A DNA stretch of 64,000 nucleotides, taken from positions 39,967,702 through 40,031,701 of the forward strand of contig OW203762.1 in assembly GCA_934045905.1 (NCBI GenBank). The letters are read 5' to 3'. The stretch's first letter is position 1. Each line of letters opens with the position of its first letter. Position numbers and translations under genes: made by a program. Below are positions 9,849 through 22,000 of the stretch, piece by piece. The DNA comes from Leuctra nigra (taxonomy: Eukaryota > Arthropoda > Insecta > Plecoptera > Leuctridae). The notes beneath the pieces are model-generated. The model was not told the DNA's origin. It did not search any database and saw only the letters and a list, made by a program, of their open reading frames with translations.

Positions 9849-10068
9849 ATGTCGGCACGCACGAGCACGACAGCGGGAGGGCGGAGTGTGAGCGCCGGCG
9901 CTAGTAGTGGCGGCACGAGTCATCGCAGACACAGGTCCAGGTCGACGACAAGACATGTGGATGAGAAACCGAAGAAGAAGAAACATCTGAGTAACACCAG
10001 CGCCTCGTTGGTGTCGATACCAAATGCCATAAGATTGTCTATGTTGAACAGTGGGCTCATGTCTTTAG
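9849..10068 (+). CDS. Phosphatase exon 1 (start exon, residues 1-73)
   Basis: ATG 9849 is chosen because an in-frame TGA lies just upstream at 9825 and no pyrimidine-tract acceptor is present. The exon ends TTTAG|GTATGC in phase 1, which fits the phase-1 acceptor at 30619 (G|CC gives Ala). It encodes a Ser/Thr/Arg-rich head with [12 protein letters not shown] and a PKKKKH patch resembling a nuclear localisation signal. No hydrophobic segment is present. Confidence 0.7.
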
Positions 10069-13000
10069 GTATGCTAGCACGTGATTGATGTCGTTTTCCT
10101 TTATGTTGCCGAACGCGTAATATCTGTCCGTGTGCTCAAACGTTAGTCTGAAAACCATGGAAATCTATTCTTTTATATAACTTTTATAAGAAATTGTCTG
10201 AGGTTATAAAGTAAACACAATAGGAGAGGTTCATAATCCTTTTATTTGAACTCTATGTGCCGGCGAGCCCCACATTCTACTTAAAATGGAAAACCAAGTG
10301 CCTCGCTTGTTTACATTTTGTTTGGAAGTAAATAAATACCTTCTGTAAAAACAGAAGGGAATAAGTGGTTTCTAATTCAGTACAAAAGCAATTGTTAACA
10401 CAGTCAATGAATAAACCTGCAAAAACATAGAGATAGTATCATTCATTTAACATCAACTCGTGATGCTGATGGTTAATGACAAAATTACGTTATCTCAATT
10501 TTAGCAAATGAACATACTTCCATTTTGTTGTAGTCGCATGATGGTTTACTGTATCGTAATTCCTGTTTAGTACTCTGAATGTTTAAGCAAATGTAATCGC
10601 CATTCCAGAAATAGTGCCAGCGCAGAATTCAATTTTTTTAATTGAATACTTTTATGTTGTCTGTGCCTTGTAGTTATTGTTGTTGTTATTGTTGTGCTGT
10701 AAATGTTACTTGTCACTGATATTTTTTTGTTGCTGATCCAGGATTGTCTTTTATTCCTTTTGGAACTGGCACTCTTCCAAATGAAAAAGAATAGAAGTCG
10801 TGTTATTTTTTGGTTTTGCAGTTGAGCATGAACTTGGCATATTAGTTCATGTGCTGCAAAACTTTAATATTACATTCCAATTTAGATATGTCAAAGGGAT
10901 AATGAATAATCACTGATTGCGTATAATCAAAGTGTTATGGCGCCACCCATGCACACCGGCGGCTGACAAAACCGCGACTGTGGGATTGGATGACCCACTA
11001 ACATGACCGTCAGTAACCCGTGTAAATATACCCTCCCAACAACAGAGAACCCGAGAGTCTAGTTTCATGCGGTACCAATAAATCACATGGAATGGAAAAT
11101 ATTTTGTTACCAAGTACTTGTTACACATTTACTGCAAGAAGCAATATGAAAAATAGACAAGTTTAACTCGACATCAGTTCGTCAATCAAAATAGCTATAT
11201 ATTTTAGTTGTATGCATTTGTAGGCAAATAATTTATAGTATTCTAGACAAGAAAGTTGGTTTATCATTAAACATATTGCTATTTAGTTTGTACACAATAA
11301 ATGTTGTAGGTATGTGTACTCAAGGGTTGCACGATTTTACTTTCGTTTCGGCTTGCAGCAAACCGCAAAATACTAATTGCTTCAACTCGTATTCCAAACA
11401 AAATTATTTATTTAGTCAAAACTACTCCATTAGAAATCTCAAAATACTAAGTATCTCTTTTATGGTACACCAGCGATCATTGGGTACACTCAAACCAATA
11501 AAAATCGGTACTCGAAAAGAAAGGGATTGGCTGATTAAGGTTTGATTACATCATCCCATGAAGGCTGTGTTAACGCATCATCTATACCTCTAGTAGGCGA
11601 GCTCTTATTTCATTGATAATAACAAAGATTGATTGTCAAGAAACCTTACCAGCAGCAAATCCTTTTCTTTTCGAGTAACAATTTTTATTGGTTTGAGTGT
11701 ACCTACGTATGTGTCAAAAATTAAAAACATCCAGTGATGTTACGAAGTATAAAATGAATAAACCTGCACCATTACCAAATATAAAATAATAAAATAAATT
11801 GCATTTGCATTTGCATTTGTATGTGTCAAAAATTAAAAACATCCAGTGATGTTACGAAGCATAAAATGAATAAACCTGCACCATTACCAAATATAAAATA
11901 ATAAAATAAATTGCATTTGCACTTTAAGCTATTAAAACGAACGAAAAAGCAAAGAAGAAAAACGTAATGTGACGACATTATATTCATTTGGACAGCAATA
12001 TTATCAGAAACCATCTCATGATGATTCTACGTTGTGTTTATGGGGCTGTCCACATTGAGAGCTTTTGAGTTATTTTTCTTATAACCGCAATCACAAGTCC
12101 AGAAACCGCTCCCGGCAGATTTGTGATTCGTTAATAGAAAAAAAATAAGACGCATAGCAAAAGGCAGCCCTTGTGTGTTTATTTGAGTTCTGACGTCAGC
12201 CGTTCTTGCGATTGCAATATTTGACTTGTTTCATTCAGATTTAGAATACATTTCTTCATAACCATTTAATACAAAATAATTATTTTTTTGTTCATCGATA
12301 TCATTAGCATGTGAACTTTCAATATCTCACATTTGAATTCATAATTAATTCTAAGATAATTCCCTGTTAACATAATGGCTGTTCTTCCTGACTTGAGGTT
12401 TATTCGTGGTTTCTCTCAGGAGGTAAGTTCTCTATGAAAAGCCACACTGTCTCGTTCCCATCCGTCAACCTTCCTCATTATCTCCCCATTATCAATCCAT
12501 AATCATTCCTACGTCGCCATTAGCCTAGTTGTAGGAAAGTGCGACGTTAAACACGACTAAAATCTGACAATGCTTCCGCTACGCATCTAGTGGAGCGGTC
12601 GCTCCACCCAGCCAAGTCGTACCGTACACTCACACTCACTCAACATACCGTAAATGCATAATAAACTGAGGAGCAGACCAACCACTTTTACTGTACGCAA
12701 CAACATGGCATTTTCGGCCTACTGGATCTTAAAATTGGAATATCTCACATTGTTGCGATATATATTAATTTCGAGCTATGGCCCACCCCACTACATATAC
12801 CAAATTAGGGAACAATATGTTATGCCGTTTGCGAGCTAGAGGGCCGTGAAAAACGTGAAATTACACCCCTTTTAAAACCTATCTTGATCTGATGATGATG
12901 ATGATGATATCAGGAAACACCGCAATCACCGCCACAGCCTAAACGGCTGAGCTGATCGATCTGAAATTTTTACCACATGTGCACTTTTGGCGTCTGAGGT

Positions 13001-16000
13001 GCCTTTTTATAAAACCAACAGGAAGCCGCCATTTTGAAACCGGAAGTGACTTCATATCTCGAAAACGGCTAGACCGTTAGGAATTAAACCAGCGCCAAAT
13101 GATTCAGACGGTCATCTATATGGAATATCAATAGTTAAAGTAGAGATGTACTATTACCGAAACCGGAAATGACGTCATGAAAATGAAGAACTAGATTTTA
13201 ATGACCTCTTACTACAAAAACTACATATTCAGAAGGCTTATAATGATACATAACATTTATAGAAATAAATTCTAGGTGGCAGTAATTTCAGTCGCCATTT
13301 TGAAAACCGGAAGTGATACCATATCTCGAAAACGGCTGGACTGATTGGAACGAAGCTTTCGCAATTCTTCATGGAATATCACTTTAAGCTTAGGTATATT
13401 GAGCACCAAACACAATTTTGCGTGTTAACCAATTCGGAAATGGCGTATTTTTTTAAAGTAATTAGTCATTGTTGCTCCGATGTGTGTTACAAGTTGTGTA
13501 AATAAACTAAAAAAATAAGTGATATCCCCATAAAAAAACACTCCGTGTAAAAATCCAGCCAAGTCTCTTCACCTATAAAAAATAGAAGAAATCTAAAAAT
13601 TCAGCACTGAAAAGTAGTGATATCAAAAAATGAGCCAAGTCAAAACTTAATTTTAAAAAACAAAATATACTTGGCGCATCGTTTTTAAGGGCATTATAGG
13701 TATATTATATATATATATTTAGGTACATTTGATTTTTGGCATAATGCTTATATATTTATATACACGATGCGCCAAGTATATTTTGTTTTTTAAAATTAAG
13801 TTTTGACTTGGCTCATTTTTTGATATCACTACTTTTCAGTGCTGAATTTTTAGATTTCTTCTATTTTTTTATAGGTGAAGAGACTTGGCTGGTATTTTTA
13901 CACGGAGTGTTTTTTTATGGGGTTTTGTATACTCACCTGAGAGTTACGGGAATTCGATACACTTGAGAACCGTAGGCAGCAACCAACAACAATCCATATT
14001 GCGACATAAATTATTGCTACACCGAAGAGATTGACTTGCCAGTGGAGCACAGAATATCATAGCAGGGGCGTTCGCAGCTTTCGATCTCTGACTGTATTAG
14101 TAGGCGGCGGTAGATGGCTACAATCAAGATCTAGATTGCAATAGAACGCAAAGAGAGGATCGGGATGATTACAAATTGTAAGACGTTCAATCTCTCTCCC
14201 TCTCTCCCTCCATCTCTCTCGCAATCCCAATCAGTTGTTGTTGTATACACAGTCCACCCTTGAGTATTGCGGTATTGACAAAACAAGGAATCAAGTGGGT
14301 GGTTTTGGTGGCAAGGGTATACACACAACTGAGTAATGAATGGTCATGATTTATCGGGAATATGCGTAACCGAACAAACCGTGAAACGGGGGAATCTAAT
14401 TTAAAATATAAAAATACGGGTTTTAACTTTCTCAGAAGTTAAATAAACAGTGATAACGTTTCATCTGTTATACCTACTTTCCCTATCGTATTTTATTTGT
14501 ACCTATCCTTTAGATCATTCCTGCACCTAAGAGGTAGGTAGACCGAAGTCCATTTTAATCATTCATGAGGTGAGCTCAAAACCAGTAGTTCTACTTACAT
14601 ATCTAATCTTATTTGTAATGGTTACACCACACCAGTCCTTTGTAACTTTGTCCTTTGTAATGACTCTATTTGTTTACTTCCTTCAGTCAATTTGCAACCG
14701 AAAGGTCTTCATTTCATCTACATGATTTCAAAAGTGTACAACACAAAATTTAGAAAATGGTCTTCGGGCCTTCTGAGATCCAGATTTGTTTATTACATCG
14801 TGGTTTTCCTCACTCGAATAGCAAGGCTGAGAAGTAGGCCAAGAGACCTATCATCATCTCACACATTTTCAGTTCTTCCATCCCAGACAGCATATGATCA
14901 GGACTCAGGAGTTGTCTACAAGACTACAATTATAGTCTGGACTTCTATGATTACACAATCTTAGTGACAGGGAAACACATTATGATTTATTGTGCTTTTG
15001 GGCACAGTTAGGTTAAATAAAAATCTTTTTGAATATTTAGTAGGTAATGTCATTTAAATTTTTAGGAAACTTGAAAATGTAAAAAAATCACATTGTGTTT
15101 ACTTCACTTGCCTTTTCCATTCCTTGAGTTGGGATGATCCTAAGGGATGCTACGTGCTATGGGAACTGATCGTGTGCCGGGAGAGCCAGGGTCCTGCGGG
15201 CAGCTCGGCTAGGGACTAATGAGTGTTAAGTTTAAACAGTGGAATGCAAGCCTGTTGAAGTGAGTGGGCACGGGGAGTGGGATGATCCTAAAGGATGCTA
15301 CGTGCCATGGGAACTATTCGTGTGCCGGGAGAGCCAGGGTACCTGCGGGCAGCTCGGCTAGGGACTAATGAGTGTGAAGTGTAAAGAGTGGAATGCAAGC
15401 CTGTTGAAGTGAGTGGGCACGGGGAGTGGGATGATCCTAAGGGATGCTACGTGCTATGGGAACTGATCGTGTGCCGGGAGAGCCAGGGTACCTGCGGGCA
15501 GCTCGGCTAGGGACTAATGAGTGTGAAGTGTAAAGAGTGGAATGCAAGCCTGTTGAAGTGAGTGGGCACGGGGAGTGGGATGATCCTAAGGGATGCTACG
15601 TGCCATGGGAACTATTCGTGTGCCGGGAGAGCCAGGGTACCTGCGGGCAGCTCGGCTAGGGACTAATGAGTGTGAAGTGTAAAGAGTGGAATGCAAGCCT
15701 GTTGAAGTGAGTGGGCACGGGGAGTGGGATGATCCTAAGGGATGCTACGTGCTATGGGAACTGATCGTGTGCCGGGAGAGCCAGGGTACCTGCGGGCAGC
15801 TCGGCTAGGGACTAATGCAGTGGCGTGCCGACCTATCTAAATTTGGTGCTCGAGCACAGTCATTTTTTGGGGGTGGGTGGTCCCCGCCAGGGGACCTACC
15901 CACCTTGCGACACATTTTATAATGTAACAGTGATACATTCTCCACTAATACAACTTAATGTATTCCCACAAACATGGTGATGAGGGTGTATACGTCGTAT

Positions 16001-19000
16001 TGCTGCACAGCAAACAGTAACATTGTAAATATCAATAATGGAAAGGGAACAAAAGATTTTTTATCAATAAATGTATGCAGTGAACATGTACATTAGTGCT
16101 AATGCAATTGATACATTTTAGGGGTTAAGTAGGTCTAGGTGGGTGGATGGTTGCAAAAACTGCAGGTCGATGGTTCGGTGGGTGGATGGATACTAAAATA
16201 TTTATGAAATAATATTGAATTGACCCATTTTCAGTACTTATTGAAAGGATTTGATGAATCATAAAAACAGCATAACGGTTAGAGAATCATCTTCTGTAGG
16301 TATTTTCTTTCATGCTCCTGCATGCTGGATCGAAAATAGTATTTATTATCAGCAAAGAAGCATAGGAAATTTAAATATCGCTGAGATACAGTTTGTCTGT
16401 GTATAATTTATGATGGATGTAAATTAACGAACAGGAATCCATTGAATCCATTGAATTAATTGCACCAAAATCATTTTAAACCCGTCCTTGGGTAGCCTCA
16501 AGGGCGTATTCAGGGGTGGGCCGAGGGGGCCATGCCCCCCCCCCCCCCGAAATCAGGATTTCATCTAAGAAAATAAGCACATTTAAAATAATATGTGGAA
16601 AAAAACTTAAAAATAGATAGATCATGTCAAAAACGTTCCAAATTGTTTAGAATTGAGTTTAAATTCACACACATTTCTTGAACCTCTTAGTCTAATTTTT
16701 TGATATTTTGTAATTTATAATTTCCCAAAATAGCTATACATTGCGATTCAAAATTGCACCTAAATGAATGACCTTGATCCAAAATTTTCTCGGGGGCTGT
16801 GCCCCCGAACCCCCTGTTTTACACTGTCATTTTTCAAAATATTAGTAATGTCGGCCCCCCCCTCCCGAAATTTCATCCTGGATACGCCCTTGGGTAGCCT
16901 AATACAAAAAATAATCATTCACAATTATTGTACCTACCTGAAAAACCATTTTAAACGTGTGCTCATGTAGAGTTAAAAACCAAAAAATAGCTGCGCCGCA
17001 TTTCTGTTTGTTTTAATGACTTTTTTGTTTTCTATCAAAAATACAGTACCTTGTAAAATTATTTAAAACCCGTTTTAATGTAGCCAAAACCAAAAAGTTT
17101 CACTGCGCGGCTATTTTATTTATAATTTTATTACTAACCTATATAAATTAAGAACTTTTCTGTTTTCCTTAAAAAACAGAGTAATATAAAATCATTTTAA
17201 ACCTGTCCTAGGTAGACGAAAACCAAAAAATTCGCTGCAGCGCATTATTATGTGTGCTTTTCTTTTTATAAATAAATCGCGTTTTTGTTTATTCATTTCA
17301 AAATCATTTAAATCATTTAAATCATTTAAACCCGTTCTAATGTAGCCAAAAACTAAAAATTTCGCTGCGCGGCTATTTTATGTGTGATTTTATTGCTAAT
17401 GTAATATCATTTTAAACCCGTCCTGTACCCAAAATACAAAAAAATTCGCTGCGCGGCATCTTTATGTATGCATTTTTATTATTTTTTTGTTTTCTTTCAA
17501 AATTATACTTAGTAGGTACCTGTAAAATCATTTTAAACCCGTTGTAATGAAGCCAAAAAAAAATTTTCGCTGCGCGGCTTTTTTATGGGTGATTTTTATA
17601 CATGAATGAATTTTCTGTTTTCTTTCAAAATCGTCGTACCTGTAAAATCATTTAAAACTCGTTCTAATGTAGTCAAAATCCCAAAATTCGCTGAGCGGCA
17701 TTTTCAGTTTGATTTTATTTCTAATATAAATTATACTGACTGTTCTGTTTTCCTTCAAAAATATCGTACCTGCCTGTAAACTTATTGTAAACCCGTCTAT
17801 AACCAAAAGAGAAAAAATCGATGCGCGGCATTTGTGTGGGTGCAAACCGTTTAATAATTAAATTAATTATTTCCCACAGCTCAAACTTAAATAATTCACT
17901 TCACTTTATTTGTTTCTCTGTAGTTTTAAGAGGTGCTTCATCAAACATTAACAATGATACATTATTTTCAAGTCTAAAATGCACCAAAAACCTTCAAAGT
18001 TGGTATTGAAATTGAATTTTTTCCGAGGCTATGCTCGCACCCCGGACCTGCATGTACCTACTGGGGGGTCCTCTCCCCAGACCCCATTGCGATCACTGCC
18101 AATTTTATGTTCTTGACCATTGGGGGTGGGTGGGTATACCCATCAATGAATAAGCACCGGTCCTCAAGATAGGTTCGGCACGCCACTGGACTAATGAGTG
18201 TGAAGTGTAAAGAGTGGAATGCAAGCCTGTTGAAGTGAGTGGGCACGGGGAGTGGGATGATCCTAAGGGATGCTACGTGCCATGGGAACTATTCGTGTTC
18301 CGGGAGAGCCAGGGTACCTGCGGGCAGCTCGGCTAGGGACTAATGAGTGTGAAGTGTAAAGAGTGGAATGCAAGCCTGTTGAAGTGAGTGGGCACGGGGA
18401 GTGGGATGATCCTAAGGGATGCTACGTGCTATGGGAACTGATCGTGTGCCGGGAGAGCCAGGGTACCTGCGGGCAGCTCGGCTAGGGACTAATGAGTGTG
18501 AAGTGTAAAGAGTGGAATGCAAGCCTGTTGAAGTGAGTGGGCACGGGGAGTGGGATGATCCTAAGGGATGCTACGTGCCATGGGAACTATTCGTGTGCCG
18601 GGAGAGCCAGGGTACCTGCGGGCAGCTCGGCTAGGGACTAATGAGTGTGAAGTGTAAACAGTGGAATACAAGCCTGTTGAAGTGAATGGGCACGGGGAGT
18701 GGGATGATCCTAAGGGATGCTACGTGCCATGGGAACTATTCGTGTGCCGGGAGAGCCAGGGTACCTGCGGGCAGCTCGGCTAGGGACTAATGAGTGTGAA
18801 GTGTAAACAGTGGAATACAAGCCTGTTGAAGTGAATGGGCACGGGGAGTGGGATGATCCTAAGGGATGCTACGTGCTATGGGAACTGATCGTGTGCCGGG
18901 AGAGCCAGGGTACCTGCGAGCAGCTCGGCTAGGGACTAATGAGTGTGAAGTGTAAACAGTGGAATGCAAGCCTGTTGAAGTGAGTGGGCACGGGGAGTGG

Positions 19001-22000
19001 GATGATCCTAAAGGATGCTACGTGCTATGGGAACTGATCGTGTGCCGGGAGAGCCAGGGTCCTGCGGGCAGCTCGGCTAGGTACTAATGAGTGTGAAGTG
19101 TAAACAGTGGAATGCAAGCCTGTTGAAGTGAGTGGGCACGGGGAGTGGGATGATTCTAAGGGATGCTACGTGCCATGGGAACTGATCGTGTGCCGGGAGA
19201 GCCAGGGTCCTGCGGGCAGCTCGGCTAGGGACTAATGAGTGTTAAGTGTAAACAGTGGAATGCAAGCCTGTTGAAGTGAGTGGGCACGGGGAGTGGGATG
19301 TTCCTAAGGGATGCTACGTGCTATGGGAACTGATCGTGTGCCGGGAGAGCCAGGGTACCTGCGGGCAGCTCGGCTTGGGATTAATGAGTGTGAAGTGTAA
19401 ACAGTGGAATTCAGTCGCGAGTCTCGTGCTATTTGCGTCCTGTAAGGGCAAGCGAGCCAGCTATTTCCAAGTCGCCCGAACACAAGTGCCTCAGTTAGCC
19501 CACATCTGAAAACAATCCATTCAGCTTATTTAACATATTGACATCAAAAGTAAAAAGTTGGTCACTAATCTATTACTATTATTCACCGAGAAGGCTATAG
19601 ACTCCAATGTTCACAATTACTTTTTCACTTCGCTTCTTGACGTTGAGAACGATACACGTTAAATAATTACAAATCAGTTGAGCCTGATCCACATAGTGAG
19701 TTTTGACTACGATGAAAACTGAACTTATAAGCATGACAGACTTACTTGTCTAGGCTTTATCTCAAAGCTCCCTGAAATTCGGAACACAATCAAGAAAGCA
19801 TCTCCACAACATCTCTACGTCTTCATGTGTAAATAAGAGTCGGAGTTTCTCTGGAATCAGTAAATCAGCCCATACTGCAACCCAAGCCGAATCTCGGCAC
19901 TTTATTCGCGGTGTTATTCTCTCCAAATATTAATAATTCATGGACCATAAACATGAAAGCTTTCTTGGAGATCTTATTACGAAGTATAGAATGAATAGAA
20001 TGGTTCGACGGTTTCTTAGAGCATCAACCGAGTTATAGAATTTATTGGGCCCGAGATCCACCGTCCAGGTGGTTTAAGTTAATACTCGTCGACCGTTCTA
20101 CTCTGACCCAGGGAATTGGGTTCGATTCATGTCCAAGTTAGTTAGCACGCATTCATGCTGGACTCCCTAATCGTTTTACCATAAAGTTCAGTTGGCCTCT
20201 GAGGGAAAGACAACGAGTAAAGAGAAGTGACAGGACGTGGGCTTTCAGATTACATTAGAGACTGCTTTTATTGAATTCAATGCTATTGCGTGTTATGAAA
20301 TGACGCAGATTTTGATTAAAACTATTCTGCGCGTGTATAAAGTACTCCAATCCGTGAATTTTGTCCATTGCAATGAGAAAAGTGCACTTTTTAAATGCGT
20401 AATTTTAGAATCGTTCATTGGAAAATGATGGAACACTTTCATTATGCATATTCAACATTCAAAGTTTCGTCAAAAAATAAGATGTATCCAAATTTGTCAA
20501 TTCCTCAATCTCTTTCAGATAAAGTAACTCTTTAGCTTTTATCTTTTAAATATCTCTTGTCAGGATTTGCATTAATGGCTTAAATGTAAAATATTTAGAT
20601 ACATCCAGCTTTTGTTCTACTTCTCTCTCATAATGCACTTTATAATATAATATTCTAGTTAAGCCTATTGAAGCAAATGGTACGTTACGTATTCCCTGCA
20701 CGCTTGGTGTGAGCACTGGTGCGAATGTTAGTCATCCCTAAAAGTTCGGATGGAACTTTATAGTCGGAGCGTTTATCGTGTTTTGCTTTAATTTAATAAA
20801 GTTTCTTGTTAATTTGTTAAAATGGAAATGAGATAGTTGAACGTCGGGAAATGTTGCCCGGAACGAACTTTAATTTAGCTGAAACATCGGGGGTCCGACC
20901 AAATCATTAAATAATATCATTAAAACTGCATTGTAATAAATTTAACTTTGTACATTAAAATACTTATTTTCACTTGGTAATTACCACTTGGTGATAATAT
21001 CTACCATAATGATCCAACCATTATTATGTAGCATAATGTTGCACTAATATGCTATTTTGCAATGTGACGGTAGTCATGGAAGAAACATTTTATTATTGGA
21101 AGAAAGATGGCAAACTGAAGACTGGCAAGAAGAAAGACGGTAAGATAATCAATGTTGAGATGGTGGAATTCGCATCGAATTTCATTGAACTTATGACGGT
21201 TGCTGAGATTTCAATGATCTGTGACATCAGCAGTTAAGTTTGACAGTTACTTAGTGGTCAATCTAGGAATGCCATTGGTTGTTATCATGGCAATCGATTC
21301 CTTATCAGTAATCAACTGTTTAAACTCAGCAAATAATTGAAAAACCCGCCCATGCAAGATGTTTTATCAATATCTTTTAACAATGTAGGTTATTGTTTAT
21401 GAAATAAGGCTGGAGGTTTGGCAACCCTGCATCACGTTCAATCCCTCGTATTTACCATTTCATTAGTAATTGGTCATTTCGTACATTTACATTTAGGTAT
21501 GTATACATTCCAATCGAATTCAAGACTTGACAAACGTAGCCCGCCCGACAGAATCCGACTAAAATAACAAACGCTCTTGTTTTAACATGGAGTAAAACGT
21601 TGGTATTGTGTCACACGGCGCAAGTATTGTCATCGACGAGTATTGGAATATCGGACATCGGTGGTCAAGTCATTTGATTCACTATTGAGCGAGCTGATCG
21701 AATGCTGAACAATGGCGAGCAGACATTAATCCAACAGAAAAATGATGTTTGTATCATGTATCAATATTTGATACGATAGAAAATCCGATTTCAAATGTGA
21801 GAGACACTCTCTCTCTGGGATCAGAATTCGCATTGAAAAATATTTGTAACTAAAAATGTAGCTGTCATTATAACAGTCATATTTTAGTAAAAGCTTTGTA
21901 CATTGCATCCCTCTGGTTAATATTTGATGAGTTTTGCATTGTGGTTAGTTCATGTTGGAGGAAATGAGGCCAGAGCTGGGAGTCTCGTTTTGAAACGTGT

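Larger units (their letters stand above)
15818..18188. mobile_element. hAT-like non-autonomous element, 2371 bp, inside the satellite
   Basis: The terminal inverted repeats are CAGTGGCGTGCCGACCTATCT at the left and the inverse of CAGTGGCGTGCCGAACCTATC at the right. The 8-bp target duplication is GACTAATG. Removing the element plus one duplication restores exactly the 149-bp spacing (92 + 57). CAGTGGCG ends and 8-bp duplications are hallmarks of hAT elements. There is no transposase ORF; the interior consists of degenerate tandem repeats and a nested insertion. A solo end of the same family (GGCACGCCACTG) occurs at 35358. Confidence 0.93.

Noticed and set aside
15130..19410. CRISPR-like array from regularly spaced repeats
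   Set aside because: Units are contiguous 149-bp satellite monomers with no unique spacers, in a eukaryotic intron.
19255..19509. 84-aa ORF across the satellite end
   Set aside because: Begins inside a non-coding satellite unit; other units have the frame broken.
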